Assembly: GCA_947462495.1 (NCBI GenBank) | Contig: CANHOY010000012.1 | Location: 1 to 17,791, forward strand | Direction: 5' to 3' | Source: Bacteroidota bacterium | GTDB taxonomy: Bacteria > Bacteroidota > Bacteroidia > Chitinophagales > Chitinophagaceae | DNA: 17,791 nucleotides | In this document: one piece after another, positions 7,008 through 15,980 of the stretch | Layout of the letters: each line of letters begins with the position of its first letter | How positions within the stretch are numbered: position 1 is the stretch's first letter | Position numbers and translations under genes: made by a program | The notes under the pieces: generated by a model | Databases searched by the model: none | The model's input: only the letters and a program-made list of their open reading frames with translations | Told to the model about the DNA's origin: nothing

Positions 7008-10000
7008 ATGATAGGGAGGCGTTGGGCTTGCGTTGGGCAGGCATTTACTTTTAAATATCTGAATCGTTTGTTTGCTTTACGCAATTTGCATTGTACAGCC
7101 TTGCTAGTAATATTAGCTATCTCAATGAATGGTTGCGGTTTAAAAAATTCATTTGCAAAGCCAGAGACCTTATTTAGCTTAATAGACTCTACCAAAACAG
7201 GCATTCGCTTTGCTAATAATGTCCCTTATACAGATACCTTGAATGTATATACTTTTCGAAATTTTTACAACGGAGGTGGGGTAGGCGTAGGGGATATTAA
7301 TAATGACGGGTTACCTGATTTATTTTTTTGTGGTAATTTAAGTTCCAATAAACTCTATATCAACAAAGGCAATTTTCAATTCGAAGACATTACGGAAAAA
7401 GCTGGTTTGGCCACAGCAGATATTTGGTCAACTGGGGTCACTTTTGCAGATATTAATGGAGACGGCTTATTGGATATTTATATTTGCAAATCGGGTGATT
7501 TTACTACCCAACACCGAAGCAATGCATTGTATATTAACAATGGCAATTTAACTTTTACAGAAAGTGCTGCAAAATATGGCCTTGACAATTTAGGTTTATC
7601 TACCCATGCTGTTTTTTTTGACTACGATAGGGATGGCGATTTGGATTGTTATTTATTAAACAATTCATTTAAATCGGTGGGTAATTTTGATTTAATAAAA
7701 GATCAGCGAAAAATTTCGGATAGCTTAGGGGGTAATAAATTGTATCGTAACGATAAAGGCCTATTTAAAGATGTTACGGCAATAGCGGGTATATATAGTA
7801 GTAAAATTGGATTTGGTTTGGGGGTGACCATCGCAGATGTCAATAAAGATGGCTGGCCGGATATGTATATTTCTAATGATTTTTTTGAGCGTGATTATTT
7901 ATACATTAATAATAAGAATGGAACCTTTAACGAACAAATTGAAAAAAGTATACATGAATTAAGTTTGAATGCCATGGGGGCAGACATTGCAGACATTAAT
8001 AATGACGGTTACCCGGATATTTATGTAACAGATATGTTTCCCGATATTGAGTCTAGAGTAAAATCCAAAGCAAATTTTGAAAAATGGGATAAATACCAAG
8101 CCAATGTTCAAGCAGGGTATTATCATCAGTTTGTGCGCAATACTTTACAATTAAACAATGGCCGCAATAGTTTTAGTGAAATAGGCAGGCTCGCAGGTAC
8201 GGATGCCACCGACTGGAGTTGGGGTGCTTTGATTACAGATTTTAACAATGATGGATTAAAAGATATTTTTGTGGCCAATGGTATTTATAAGGATTTAACC
8301 GATCAGGATTATATACAGTATACGGCCAATCCAGATGAAATTAGAAAAATACTGTCAAATAATCGAACCTCTGGTATTAAAACCTTAATTGATTTAATGC
8401 CTTCGAATGCGTTGTCCAATTATGCGTATAGTAATAATGGGGATTTAACATTTACGAATAAGGCGTTGGAGTGGGGTTTAGCAACGCCGAGTTTTTCAAA
8501 TGGTTCGAGCTATGTAGATTTAGACAATGATGGGGATTTGGATTTGGTGGTGAACAATGTGAACATGCCGGCTTTTGTGTATCGTAATAATAGTGTGCAG
8601 CAGCATCCTGAGAATAAGTTTTTAAAAGTGTCCTTGGAGGGCGTTGGGATGAACCGATTTGGGATAGGGGCGAAAGTGACGGTGTATTACGATCATACTT
8701 TATCTTACCAAGAAGCGATGCCGATGCGTGGCTTTGAATCTACGGTAGACAATCGTTTAAATTTTGGATTAGGGAAAGCGACCAAGATAGATTCTGTGAA
8801 AGTGGAGTGGACGGATGATAAAGTGCAGGTGTTGTTGAATGTGGGATTAAACCAACAGATTGTAGTGAAGCAGACCGATGCAGTGAAGCGTACTAAAATA
8901 GTAGAGACGCCAGTGAAAACATTATTTACTGCCTCTGCTAGTAATGAGGGAATTGATTTTGTACACAAGGAAAATGAGTATTCCGATTTTAATAGAGATA
9001 AGATTACTTTTCATATGCTGTCTACAGCAGGCCCGAGTATGACGAAGGGGGATGTGAATGGAGATGGCTTAGAAGATTTTTATATAGGAGGTGCAATGGA
9101 TCAGGCGGGCGCCTTGTATATTCAAAATGCATCGGGTAAATTTAAACGAAGCAATGAAAAATTATGGGAAGTAGATAAAGGCAGTGAGGATGTAGATGCT
9201 GTATTTTTTGATGCGGATGGAGATGGGGATCAGGATTTATTTGTGTGTAGTGGGGGCAGCGAGTTTTCGGTTAACTCAACGGAGTTAATTAGTAGATTGT
9301 ATTTTAATGATGGGAAGGGTAATTTTACAAAATCAACACAGTTATTACCATCGTCAAGTGTTTTTGAGAGTGCCTCTTGTGTAAGTGCTGCAGATTATGA
9401 TAAAGACGGAGATATCGATTTATTTTTAGGCGTGCGTTTAAAAATAGGACAGTACGGTTATTCAGCGAAGAGTTATTTATTAGAGAATAATGGCAAGGGT
9501 GTATTTGCAGATGTGACGCAAAAAGTAGCCCCTGCATTTTTACAAGCAGGCATGGTGACGGATGCTAAGTGGTTTGATTATGACAGAGATGGCCGCATGG
9601 ATTTAGTGATGGCTGGGGAGTACATGCCTATTCGTATTTTCCATAATACCAATAAAGGCTTTGAGGAGATCACCAAAGCAGCAGGCTTGGACAATAGCAA
9701 TGGATGGTGGAATCGCTTAGAGATAGCGGACGTAAATGGAGATGGGTATGCGGATATAGTTGCGGGCAATCATGGATTAAACTCGAGGTTTAAGGCGAGC
9801 GTAGAAAAGCCAGTATGCATGTACGTGAGTGACTTTGATGAGAATGGGACTTCGGAGCAGGTGATAACGACCTATAATGGGAAAGAGGCCTATCCACTGG
9901 CGCTTCGCCATGATATAGTGGAGGTATTGCCTTATTTAAAAAAGAAGTACTTAAAGTATGAGAGTTATAAGGAGCAGAAGATAGAGGATGTTTTTACCAA

Positions 10001-10406
10001 GGGGCAGTTGGCCAAGACGACGAAATTAGAGGCAAAGGAATTAAGGTCGAGTGTAATAATGAATAAGGGCAATGGGACATTTAGCATTAAGGCCTTGCCT
10101 ACAGAGGCTCAATTTTCACCAGTGTATGGAGTTGCGGTGAGTGATTATGATGGGGATGGCAAGCAGGATATATTGTTGGGAGGTAATTTTTACGAGAGTA
10201 AACCGGAAGTAGGTATCTATGACGCGAGCTATGGTATGCTATTAAAAGGGGATGGCAAAGGCAATTTTACTAAAGTACCTGAAAAGCAAAGTGGTATAGT
10301 TATTAAAGGGGCTGTAAGAGGTATCTTAGGCATTAAAGTCGGCAAAAAAAATGTATTTTTAGTATCGAAAAATAATGAGGCTCCAGTGTTTATTATTCAA
10401 AATTAA
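7008..10406 (+). CDS. FG-GAP/VCBS-repeat lipoprotein with ASPIC/UnbV domain (first paralogue)
   Basis: This 1132-residue protein is probably surface-exposed. A hydrophobic segment (about residues 28-39) ends in a possible lipobox with Cys43 (SMNGC; the -3 position is Met, so it is weak). There are 13 clear calcium-type DxDxDG repeats. Seven begin near residues 96, 148, 205, 277, 329, 411 and 504, and six near 682, 735, 796, 857, 908 and 1046. A degenerate DFDENG sits at 942. Between the two sets lies an ASPIC/UnbV domain (about 545-620, GIGAKVTVYYD, FGLG, VEW). Such repeats form integrin-like beta-propellers, so two propellers joined by ASPIC are likely. No enzymatic residues are recognised. 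The start is uncertain: the ATG gives an unusually long basic leader (MIGRRWACVGQ), and a TTG at 7068 would give a more normal signal peptide. It heads a probable operon with the DUF1080 gene and its paralogue. Confidence 0.85.
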   Translation: MIGRRWACVGQAFTFKYLNRLFALRNLHCTALLVILAISMNGCGLKNSFAKPETLFSLIDSTKTGIRFANNVPYTDTLNVYTFRNFYNGGGVGVGDINNDGLPDLFFCGNLSSNKLYINKGNFQFEDITEKAGLATADIWSTGVTFADINGDGLLDIYICKSGDFTTQHRSNALYINNGNLTFTESAAKYGLDNLGLSTHAVFFDYDRDGDLDCYLLNNSFKSVGNFDLIKDQRKISDSLGGNKLYRNDKGLFKDVTAIAGIYSSKIGFGLGVTIADVNKDGWPDMYISNDFFERDYLYINNKNGTFNEQIEKSIHELSLNAMGADIADINNDGYPDIYVTDMFPDIESRVKSKANFEKWDKYQANVQAGYYHQFVRNTLQLNNGRNSFSEIGRLAGTDATDWSWGALITDFNNDGLKDIFVANGIYKDLTDQDYIQYTANPDEIRKILSNNRTSGIKTLIDLMPSNALSNYAYSNNGDLTFTNKALEWGLATPSFSNGSSYVDLDNDGDLDLVVNNVNMPAFVYRNNSVQQHPENKFLKVSLEGVGMNRFGIGAKVTVYYDHTLSYQEAMPMRGFESTVDNRLNFGLGKATKIDSVKVEWTDDKVQVLLNVGLNQQIVVKQTDAVKRTKIVETPVKTLFTASASNEGIDFVHKENEYSDFNRDKITFHMLSTAGPSMTKGDVNGDGLEDFYIGGAMDQAGALYIQNASGKFKRSNEKLWEVDKGSEDVDAVFFDADGDGDQDLFVCSGGSEFSVNSTELISRLYFNDGKGNFTKSTQLLPSSSVFESASCVSAADYDKDGDIDLFLGVRLKIGQYGYSAKSYLLENNGKGVFADVTQKVAPAFLQAGMVTDAKWFDYDRDGRMDLVMAGEYMPIRIFHNTNKGFEEITKAAGLDNSNGWWNRLEIADVNGDGYADIVAGNHGLNSRFKASVEKPVCMYVSDFDENGTSEQVITTYNGKEAYPLALRHDIVEVLPYLKKKYLKYESYKEQKIEDVFTKGQLAKTTKLEAKELRSSVIMNKGNGTFSIKALPTEAQFSPVYGVAVSDYDGDGKQDILLGGNFYESKPEVGIYDASYGMLLKGDGKGNFTKVPEKQSGIVIKGAVRGILGIKVGKKNVFLVSKNNEAPVFIIQN

Positions 10407-10435
10407 AATGGGTCAAAAATATAAAACCTCCCCAC

Positions 10436-11128
10436 ATGAAATACTTCATTTGTAGTTTATTTCTATTTTTTTGCTTGACTTCTATGGCGCAAAAATCAAG
10501 TAAAGATTTTGTTTCCATTTTTAATGGAAAAAATTTAAATGGGTGGCATTCTTTTTTAAAAACTAAGGGAGTGAATTATGATCCTGAAGCAGTTTTTAAA
10601 ATAGAGAATAATTTATTGCATATTTCAGGGAAAGAGTTTGGCTATATCATGACGGATAAAGTGTATGAAAATTTTGATATGATTGTTGAATTTAAATGGG
10701 GTACTAAAAAATTTCCTCCTAGAGATACGGATACCACCAAGAGAGATAATGGTATTCTTTTTGCTATACCCCCAACCACTATAGATAAAGTTTGGCCAGG
10801 GGGCGTTGAATGTCAAATTCAAGAAAGAGATTTAGGTGATATATGGCTAATTGATAGCGCTACTGTAGAAATAGACGGACGTCGAACTCCACCTACAGAT
10901 TACTACAGAGTCATGAAGAAAGCTGATGGGGAGTTGCCAACAGGCCAATGGAATAAAGTAGAAATTATAGTAAACAATGGCGATATAACTTATTTCGTGA
11001 ATGGCATCAAGGTAAATGATGCAAAAAATCCGAGCCGTAAAGATGGTAGAATTTTAGTGCAATCTGAAGGGGCGGAAATTTTCTATCGAACAATTAAGAT
11101 TAAAGAGTTGAAAAAAGGAAATTTATAA
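10436..11128 (+). CDS. Secreted DUF1080 protein (3-keto-disaccharide hydrolase family)
   Basis: This 230-residue protein has a cleavable signal peptide (about residues 1-18, ending SMA before QKS), so it is periplasmic or exported. It matches the DUF1080 family, a concanavalin/LamG-like beta-sandwich named for 3-keto-disaccharide hydrolase activity. Family marks are FNGKNLNGW (29-37), RDNGILF (103-109) and the conserved block PGGVECQIQERDLGDIW (121-137), whose acidic and amide residues line the likely site. The C-terminal half has the usual GQWNKVEIIVNNGDITYFVNG strands. Its length is that of a stand-alone single domain. It sits between the two FG-GAP paralogues, 29 bp after the first and 40 bp before the preferred start of the second, so one transcript is likely. 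The role as a keto-glycoside-cleaving enzyme is family-based. No 3-dehydrogenating oxidoreductase is visible in the window. Confidence 0.88.
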   Translation: MKYFICSLFLFFCLTSMAQKSSKDFVSIFNGKNLNGWHSFLKTKGVNYDPEAVFKIENNLLHISGKEFGYIMTDKVYENFDMIVEFKWGTKKFPPRDTDTTKRDNGILFAIPPTTIDKVWPGGVECQIQERDLGDIWLIDSATVEIDGRRTPPTDYYRVMKKADGELPTGQWNKVEIIVNNGDITYFVNGIKVNDAKNPSRKDGRILVQSEGAEIFYRTIKIKELKKGNL

Positions 11129-11168
11129 CTGTGTTTTGAATACTACTAAGCCAATAACTATACTTACA

Positions 11169-14100
11169 ATGAGGTATATACATTTATTCTTTATTGTATT
11201 TGTTACAAGTATATTTTTTTCGTGCAATACGAAGCCAACCACCTTATTTACTGCTGTCTCCAAAAGTGAATCAGGGATTGATTTTCAAAATAGAGTCAAT
11301 GATACTGATTCGCTTAATATCTTAGATTATTTATATTACTACAATGGCGGTGGCGTGGCTCTAGGCGATTTTAACAACGATGGGCTAGTAGATATTTACT
11401 TTACCTCTAATCAAGAATCTAATAAGCTGTATTTAAATAAAGGCAATTTTAAATTTGAAGACATCACTTCGACTGCCGGTGTGCGTGGAAGTGGAAATTG
11501 GAAAACGGGGGTTACATTGGTAGATATTAATAATGATGGATTATTAGATATTTATGTATCAGAAGTAGGCGCCTATAAAAGTTTTACGGGTAGGAATGAA
11601 TTATTTATTAATAAAGGAGAAACTACATTACCCAATGGTGAAAAGAGGATACAATTTTCAGAGCAGGCACATGAATATGGTTTAGACTTATTAGGTTTTA
11701 ATACACAAGCTGTATTTTTTGATTATGATCACGACATGGATCTGGATTTATTTTTAGTCAATCATTCAGTACATTCTAATCGAAGCTATGGCAATGCATC
11801 CATTCGAAATACGGTAGATGAAGCTAGTGGAGATAAGCTTTTTCAAAATGACAGCAAAGGCAGTCAGCCTAAATTCAGAGAAGTTACTAAGCAAGCAGGT
11901 ATCTATAGTAGTGTCATTGGCTATGGCTTGAATGTGGCGGTAGCAGATGTAAACAATGATGGCTGGGATGATATTTATGTTTCCAATGATTTTCATGAAA
12001 ACGATTATTATTATATCAATAATAAAAATGGAAGTTTCTCTGAAATCAATAAAGAAGCCTTTGGGCATGAAAGTCGATTTTCGATGGGCAGTGCCATTGA
12101 GGATATGAACAATGATGGCTGGTTGGATATTATCACATTAGACATGTTGGCTCCAGATGAGAAAACAATTAAGTCAAGTTTTTCTGATGATCCATTAGAT
12201 ATTTATAATTTTAAATTATCCTACGGTTATCATCATCAATATTCTCGAAACGGCCTACAATTAAATCTAGGTAATGGGTTGCAATTTAGCGATATTGCTT
12301 TGTACGCTGGTATTGCTTCCACCGATTGGAGTTGGTCTCCGCTCGCAGCCGATTTTGATAATGATGGTATTAAGGATTTATTTGTAAGCAATGGAATTGT
12401 TCGCCGTCCTAATAATTTAGATTTCATTAATTTTTATTCTGCAAAAAATGCCAACGACACCAGTCGCGCATCTAATTTGACATCGATACAAAAAATGCCA
12501 GAAGGTAAGTTGAACAATTTTATTTACAAAGGGTCGTCTAGCTTACAATTTAGTGACAAAACTAAGGATTGGGGCATCACAGAGCAAGGCTTCTTCAATG
12601 GGGCTGCCACAGCAGATTTGGACAATGATGGAGATTTAGATATGGTGGTCAATGCCATCAATGGCCCGGCCATGTTGTATAAAAATAATTCCAATCAAAG
12701 TTTAGGGAATCATTATTTAGATATTTTCTTACAAGGAGATTCGCAAAATAAAAGCGGTATTGGAACCAAGGTAAAAATACAACAAGGGAAGGGCATTCAA
12801 TTTGGATACCTAACTGCTACAAAAGGATTTGAAAGCGCCTCTTTGCAAAATATACATTTTGGAACAGGAAAGGACAGTGTGATTGAATTGGTGGAAATTA
12901 TTTGGCCCGATGGTAAGACACAAATACTACAAAATGTAAAATCAAATCAACGATTAGTTATTTCTTATGCCAATGCCATTCCATCTGCAAATCAGGTTAA
13001 AGATATTCTTGAAAAAGACAAACCAATTTTCACAGACATCACTGAAAAAATAAAAATTCCTTATACCCATAAGGAAAACGATTTTAACGATTTTAGTAGT
13101 CAGGCATTTATTCCAAGTATGGTTTCAACGCAAGGCCCTAAAGTAGTAATAGGGGATGTGAATGGAGATGGTATAGAAGACTTCTTTATAGGGGGTGCCA
13201 AAGGTCAGGCAGGAAAGCTATTTATTCAATTAAGCAGCGGCCAATTTATTTCGTCTAGCGAAAAGACATTTAATGAAGATATAGCTTTGGAAGATGTGAA
13301 TGCGTTATTTTTTGATGCAGATGGTGACAAGGATCTTGATTTATATGTAGTAAGTGGAGGTAATGAATCAGAAATAGAAAACACAGAAGACAGATTGTAT
13401 TTGAATGATGGGAAAGGTAATTTTACAAAAGCCACTAATTTCATACAATTGAAGGGGAATAAATCGGTAGCCATAGCCGCAGATATCGATCATGACGGTG
13501 ATTTGGATTTATTTATTGGCGGCAGGGTGGTGGCTAATAGTTATGGTAGCATTCCAAATTCTCATCTTTTAATTAATGACGGAAAAGGACATTTTTCAAA
13601 AGCGCCTGAAAAATTTGCACCCTCTCTGGATCATATTGGTTTAGTGACAGATGCAGTTTGGAACGACTATGATCATGATGGTTACCATGATTTAATTATA
13701 GTGGGACATTGGATGCCCGTTACCATTTTTAAAAACATCCAAGGAAAAAAACTAGAGAATGTAACCAGTAGCTTGCATTTAGAAAATACCAGTGGATTAT
13801 GGAATACTATTCAGGCAGCCGATTTAAATGGAGATGGATGGGATGATTTTTTACTAGGAAATTTAGGAGAAAATTCAAAACTTACAGCGAGTGAATCATT
13901 CCCATTAAAATTATATGTAGAAGATTTAGATAAGAATGGGAAGTTGGATCAATTATTGGCAGTGGAGAAGCAAGGAAAGTATTATAATTTTTTAGGTAAA
14001 GATGAAATTGAAAAACAGTTACCAGCAATTATAAGAAAGAAGTTTTTTAATTACGCAGATATGGCAGGTAAGAATATGGATGAAATATTTGGTAAACAAT

Positions 14101-14498
14101 TAGTGCAGGCGATTCAATTTAAAGTACATACCTTATCCTCTTCTGTTTTGATGCATACTGCTAAAGGTTTTTTTAGCAACAATAAATTACCTTATGAATT
14201 GCAGTGGTACCCCATTTATAGTTTTGCTGTACAAGACTATGACAAAGATCATATTTTAGATGTGGTGGCTGCGGGAAATTTATATGGGGTATTGCCCTAT
14301 GAAGGCAGGTATGATGCGGGTTATAGCACTTTGTTATTGGGGAAAAGTCCCAATCAATTTCAATTGGCCAATGCCAATAAATCAGGATTATTAATTGGAG
14401 GAGAAGTAAGAAATATTAAAAATATTAAACTTATTTCTGGTAAGAATTGTCTTATTTTTGCTAGGAACAACGATTCAGTCTTGTTTAAAAGCTGGTAA
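11169..14498 (+). CDS. FG-GAP/VCBS-repeat lipoprotein with ASPIC/UnbV domain (second paralogue)
   Basis: This 1109-residue protein is a paralogue of the one encoded at 7008 and has the same order of parts. I chose the ATG at 11169 rather than the TTG at 11136 because it gives a compact lipoprotein signal (MRYIHLFFIVFVTSIFFSC) with Cys19. Repeats of DxDxDG type begin near residues 67, 119, 185, 260, 312, 395 and 483. The ASPIC/UnbV domain covers about 528-600 (GIGTKVKI, IHFGTG, IIWPDGKTQ). Six more clear repeats and a degenerate DLDKNGKLDQ follow. Some repeats have lost a key residue: DYDHDM at 185 and DYDKDH near the end replace the Gly. Conserved stretches shared with the paralogue include TDWSW and YYINNKNG. 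It is probably anchored on the outer membrane; binding partner and function are unknown. Confidence 0.88.
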   Translation: MRYIHLFFIVFVTSIFFSCNTKPTTLFTAVSKSESGIDFQNRVNDTDSLNILDYLYYYNGGGVALGDFNNDGLVDIYFTSNQESNKLYLNKGNFKFEDITSTAGVRGSGNWKTGVTLVDINNDGLLDIYVSEVGAYKSFTGRNELFINKGETTLPNGEKRIQFSEQAHEYGLDLLGFNTQAVFFDYDHDMDLDLFLVNHSVHSNRSYGNASIRNTVDEASGDKLFQNDSKGSQPKFREVTKQAGIYSSVIGYGLNVAVADVNNDGWDDIYVSNDFHENDYYYINNKNGSFSEINKEAFGHESRFSMGSAIEDMNNDGWLDIITLDMLAPDEKTIKSSFSDDPLDIYNFKLSYGYHHQYSRNGLQLNLGNGLQFSDIALYAGIASTDWSWSPLAADFDNDGIKDLFVSNGIVRRPNNLDFINFYSAKNANDTSRASNLTSIQKMPEGKLNNFIYKGSSSLQFSDKTKDWGITEQGFFNGAATADLDNDGDLDMVVNAINGPAMLYKNNSNQSLGNHYLDIFLQGDSQNKSGIGTKVKIQQGKGIQFGYLTATKGFESASLQNIHFGTGKDSVIELVEIIWPDGKTQILQNVKSNQRLVISYANAIPSANQVKDILEKDKPIFTDITEKIKIPYTHKENDFNDFSSQAFIPSMVSTQGPKVVIGDVNGDGIEDFFIGGAKGQAGKLFIQLSSGQFISSSEKTFNEDIALEDVNALFFDADGDKDLDLYVVSGGNESEIENTEDRLYLNDGKGNFTKATNFIQLKGNKSVAIAADIDHDGDLDLFIGGRVVANSYGSIPNSHLLINDGKGHFSKAPEKFAPSLDHIGLVTDAVWNDYDHDGYHDLIIVGHWMPVTIFKNIQGKKLENVTSSLHLENTSGLWNTIQAADLNGDGWDDFLLGNLGENSKLTASESFPLKLYVEDLDKNGKLDQLLAVEKQGKYYNFLGKDEIEKQLPAIIRKKFFNYADMAGKNMDEIFGKQLVQAIQFKVHTLSSSVLMHTAKGFFSNNKLPYELQWYPIYSFAVQDYDKDHILDVVAAGNLYGVLPYEGRYDAGYSTLLLGKSPNQFQLANANKSGLLIGGEVRNIKNIKLISGKNCLIFARNNDSVLFKSW

Positions 14499-14558
14499 AT
14501 TTTTACTCTTGTTTTAATAGTTATTTTACCAGTTTTTTATTAAGCGTATCGCTTTTTA
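14487..14558 (+). terminator. Tandem terminator-like hairpins after the second FG-GAP gene
   Basis: Two hairpins follow one another. The first pairs 14487-14499 (overlapping the stop codon) with 14525-14537; it has 13 pairs including one G-T, a 25-nt loop and a T run in its 3' arm. The second is a compact 5-bp hairpin (AAGCG, TAT loop, CGCTT at 14542-14554) ending in a T-rich tail. Together they probably end the FG-GAP/DUF1080 transcript, so the haloperoxidase-like gene may have its own promoter. Only 28 bp separate this element from the next start. Confidence 0.6.
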
Positions 14559-14586
14559 TTTTTCAACCAATTAGCCATTTCATTTT

Positions 14587-15912
14587 ATGAAAAATAGCAA
14601 ATTTTTATTTATCCTTTTCTTATTTCAATATGCATGTAATACGGCATCTGATTATAAAACCATAACACACAATCCAGATTTGTATGCCAATACAGTGCAT
14701 GAACTAAATCAAGTAGTGATGGGTAATAATTTTAGCCCTATAGTTGCTTCGCGAAATTATGCTTATGCAGCCATCGCAGGCTATGAAGTAACTGCTGCTG
14801 GATCGCCTAGTCAATATCAAAGTCTTGCAGGGCAATTAAAAAATTTAGAAGCGATTCCTGCACCAGAAGATACTGCCAATATTGATTTTCCTTATGCGTC
14901 CATTGTTGCTTATTGCATGGTGGGAGAAGCGGTCACTTTTCCAGAAGGAAGTATGAAAGCGTATACTGATAGTTTACACCAATTAGTGAAGGCACATGGC
15001 ATGTCCAGTAAGATGATAGAAGCTTCTGAAGCTTATGCAAAAAAAGTAGGTGGAGCTATTATGGTGTGGAGTAAAAAAGATCATTATGCACAAACAAGAA
15101 GTGCAGAAAAATATACGGTCAAAGATATTCCAGGTAGATGGGTGCCCACACCTCCTATGTATGCATCTGCGGCAGAACCTCATTGGATGGAAATCAGAAC
15201 CATGGTATTGGATAGTGCCAATCAATTTAGACCCATTGCGCCCCCTACTTTTAATGTGACTGACAAGAATAGTGAATATTATAAAAATGTGATGATGGTA
15301 AAAAATGCAGTAGATAGTTTAACAGAAGAACAAAAACATATTGCTAATTTTTGGGATGACAATCCATTTAAGATGAATATTGCTGGACATGCTATGTTTA
15401 GTACTAAAAAGTTCTCTCCTCCTGGTCATTGGATGAGTGTAGTGGGTATTGCCAATAAAACAGCAGGTCAAGATTTTAATACAGCCACTTATGCATTTGC
15501 TAAAACAGCTATTGCTTTATTTGATGCCTTTATTCATTGTTGGGATGCGAAGTATGCCTTTAATACTATTCGCCCCGAAACAGTGATCAATAAATATTTT
15601 GATCCTAATTGGAGGCCACTATTACAAACACCCGCCTTCCCAGAATATACTTGCGGACATTCAACCATTTCTTCTTCGGCTGCAGAAGCTTTAACTAGCG
15701 TGTATGGTGATAATTTTTCATATACCGATTCTACTGAATTAGAATTTGGAATTGCTAATAGAAAATTTACCTCTTTTAGACAAGCTGCAGAAGAAAATAA
15801 TTGGGCTCGTTTTTATGGAGGCTTACACTTTCACAATTCATGTATTACAAGCACCGCCCAAGGCAAGCTAGTAGGCAATTGGGTCGTGTCGCATTTAAAA
15901 ATGAAGAAGTAA
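14587..15912 (+). CDS. Vanadium-dependent haloperoxidase / PAP2-like lipoprotein
   Basis: This 441-residue protein has a lipoprotein-type signal ending at Cys17 (FLFQYAC), so it is likely membrane-anchored outside the cytoplasm. It has the three-part active-site signature of vanadium haloperoxidases and PAP2 acid phosphatases. Lys322 and Arg329-Pro330 form K-x6-RP (AKYAFNTIRP). The second motif is CGH (356-358) in place of P-S-G-H. Arg408 and His414 give R-x5-H (ARFYGGLH). By family analogy His358 is the acid/base and His414 the axial residue holding vanadate or the phospho-intermediate. The N-terminal 300 residues are helical, as in this bacterial subfamily. It could oxidise halides or act as a phosphatase; sequence does not separate the two. 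It follows tandem terminator hairpins and precedes the barrel gene by 102 bp. Confidence 0.87.
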   Translation: MKNSKFLFILFLFQYACNTASDYKTITHNPDLYANTVHELNQVVMGNNFSPIVASRNYAYAAIAGYEVTAAGSPSQYQSLAGQLKNLEAIPAPEDTANIDFPYASIVAYCMVGEAVTFPEGSMKAYTDSLHQLVKAHGMSSKMIEASEAYAKKVGGAIMVWSKKDHYAQTRSAEKYTVKDIPGRWVPTPPMYASAAEPHWMEIRTMVLDSANQFRPIAPPTFNVTDKNSEYYKNVMMVKNAVDSLTEEQKHIANFWDDNPFKMNIAGHAMFSTKKFSPPGHWMSVVGIANKTAGQDFNTATYAFAKTAIALFDAFIHCWDAKYAFNTIRPETVINKYFDPNWRPLLQTPAFPEYTCGHSTISSSAAEALTSVYGDNFSYTDSTELEFGIANRKFTSFRQAAEENNWARFYGGLHFHNSCITSTAQGKLVGNWVVSHLKMKK

Positions 15913-15980
15913 CGATTTTGGAAATATTTAACTTTATTTCTATTCATTTTTAATTATTTCTCATCATTTCTCTTTTATTT

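Noticed and set aside
6986..7204. 72-residue - strand open frame overlapping the start of the first FG-GAP gene
   Set aside because: It overlaps the signal peptide and first propeller region of the real gene and resembles no known protein.
7290..10190. Repeated GATxxxGATGG-type DNA motifs as a tandem DNA repeat
   Set aside because: They are spaced irregularly and encode the DxDxDG calcium loops of the FG-GAP repeats, so protein selection explains them.
11136..11168. TTG start extending the second FG-GAP protein by 11 residues
   Set aside because: The extension is polar and would precede a complete lipoprotein signal that begins at the ATG at 11169, so the ATG is preferred.
15050..15259. 69-residue + strand frame inside the haloperoxidase-like gene
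   Set aside because: It is an alternative frame within a gene whose active-site motifs are intact; no independent support.
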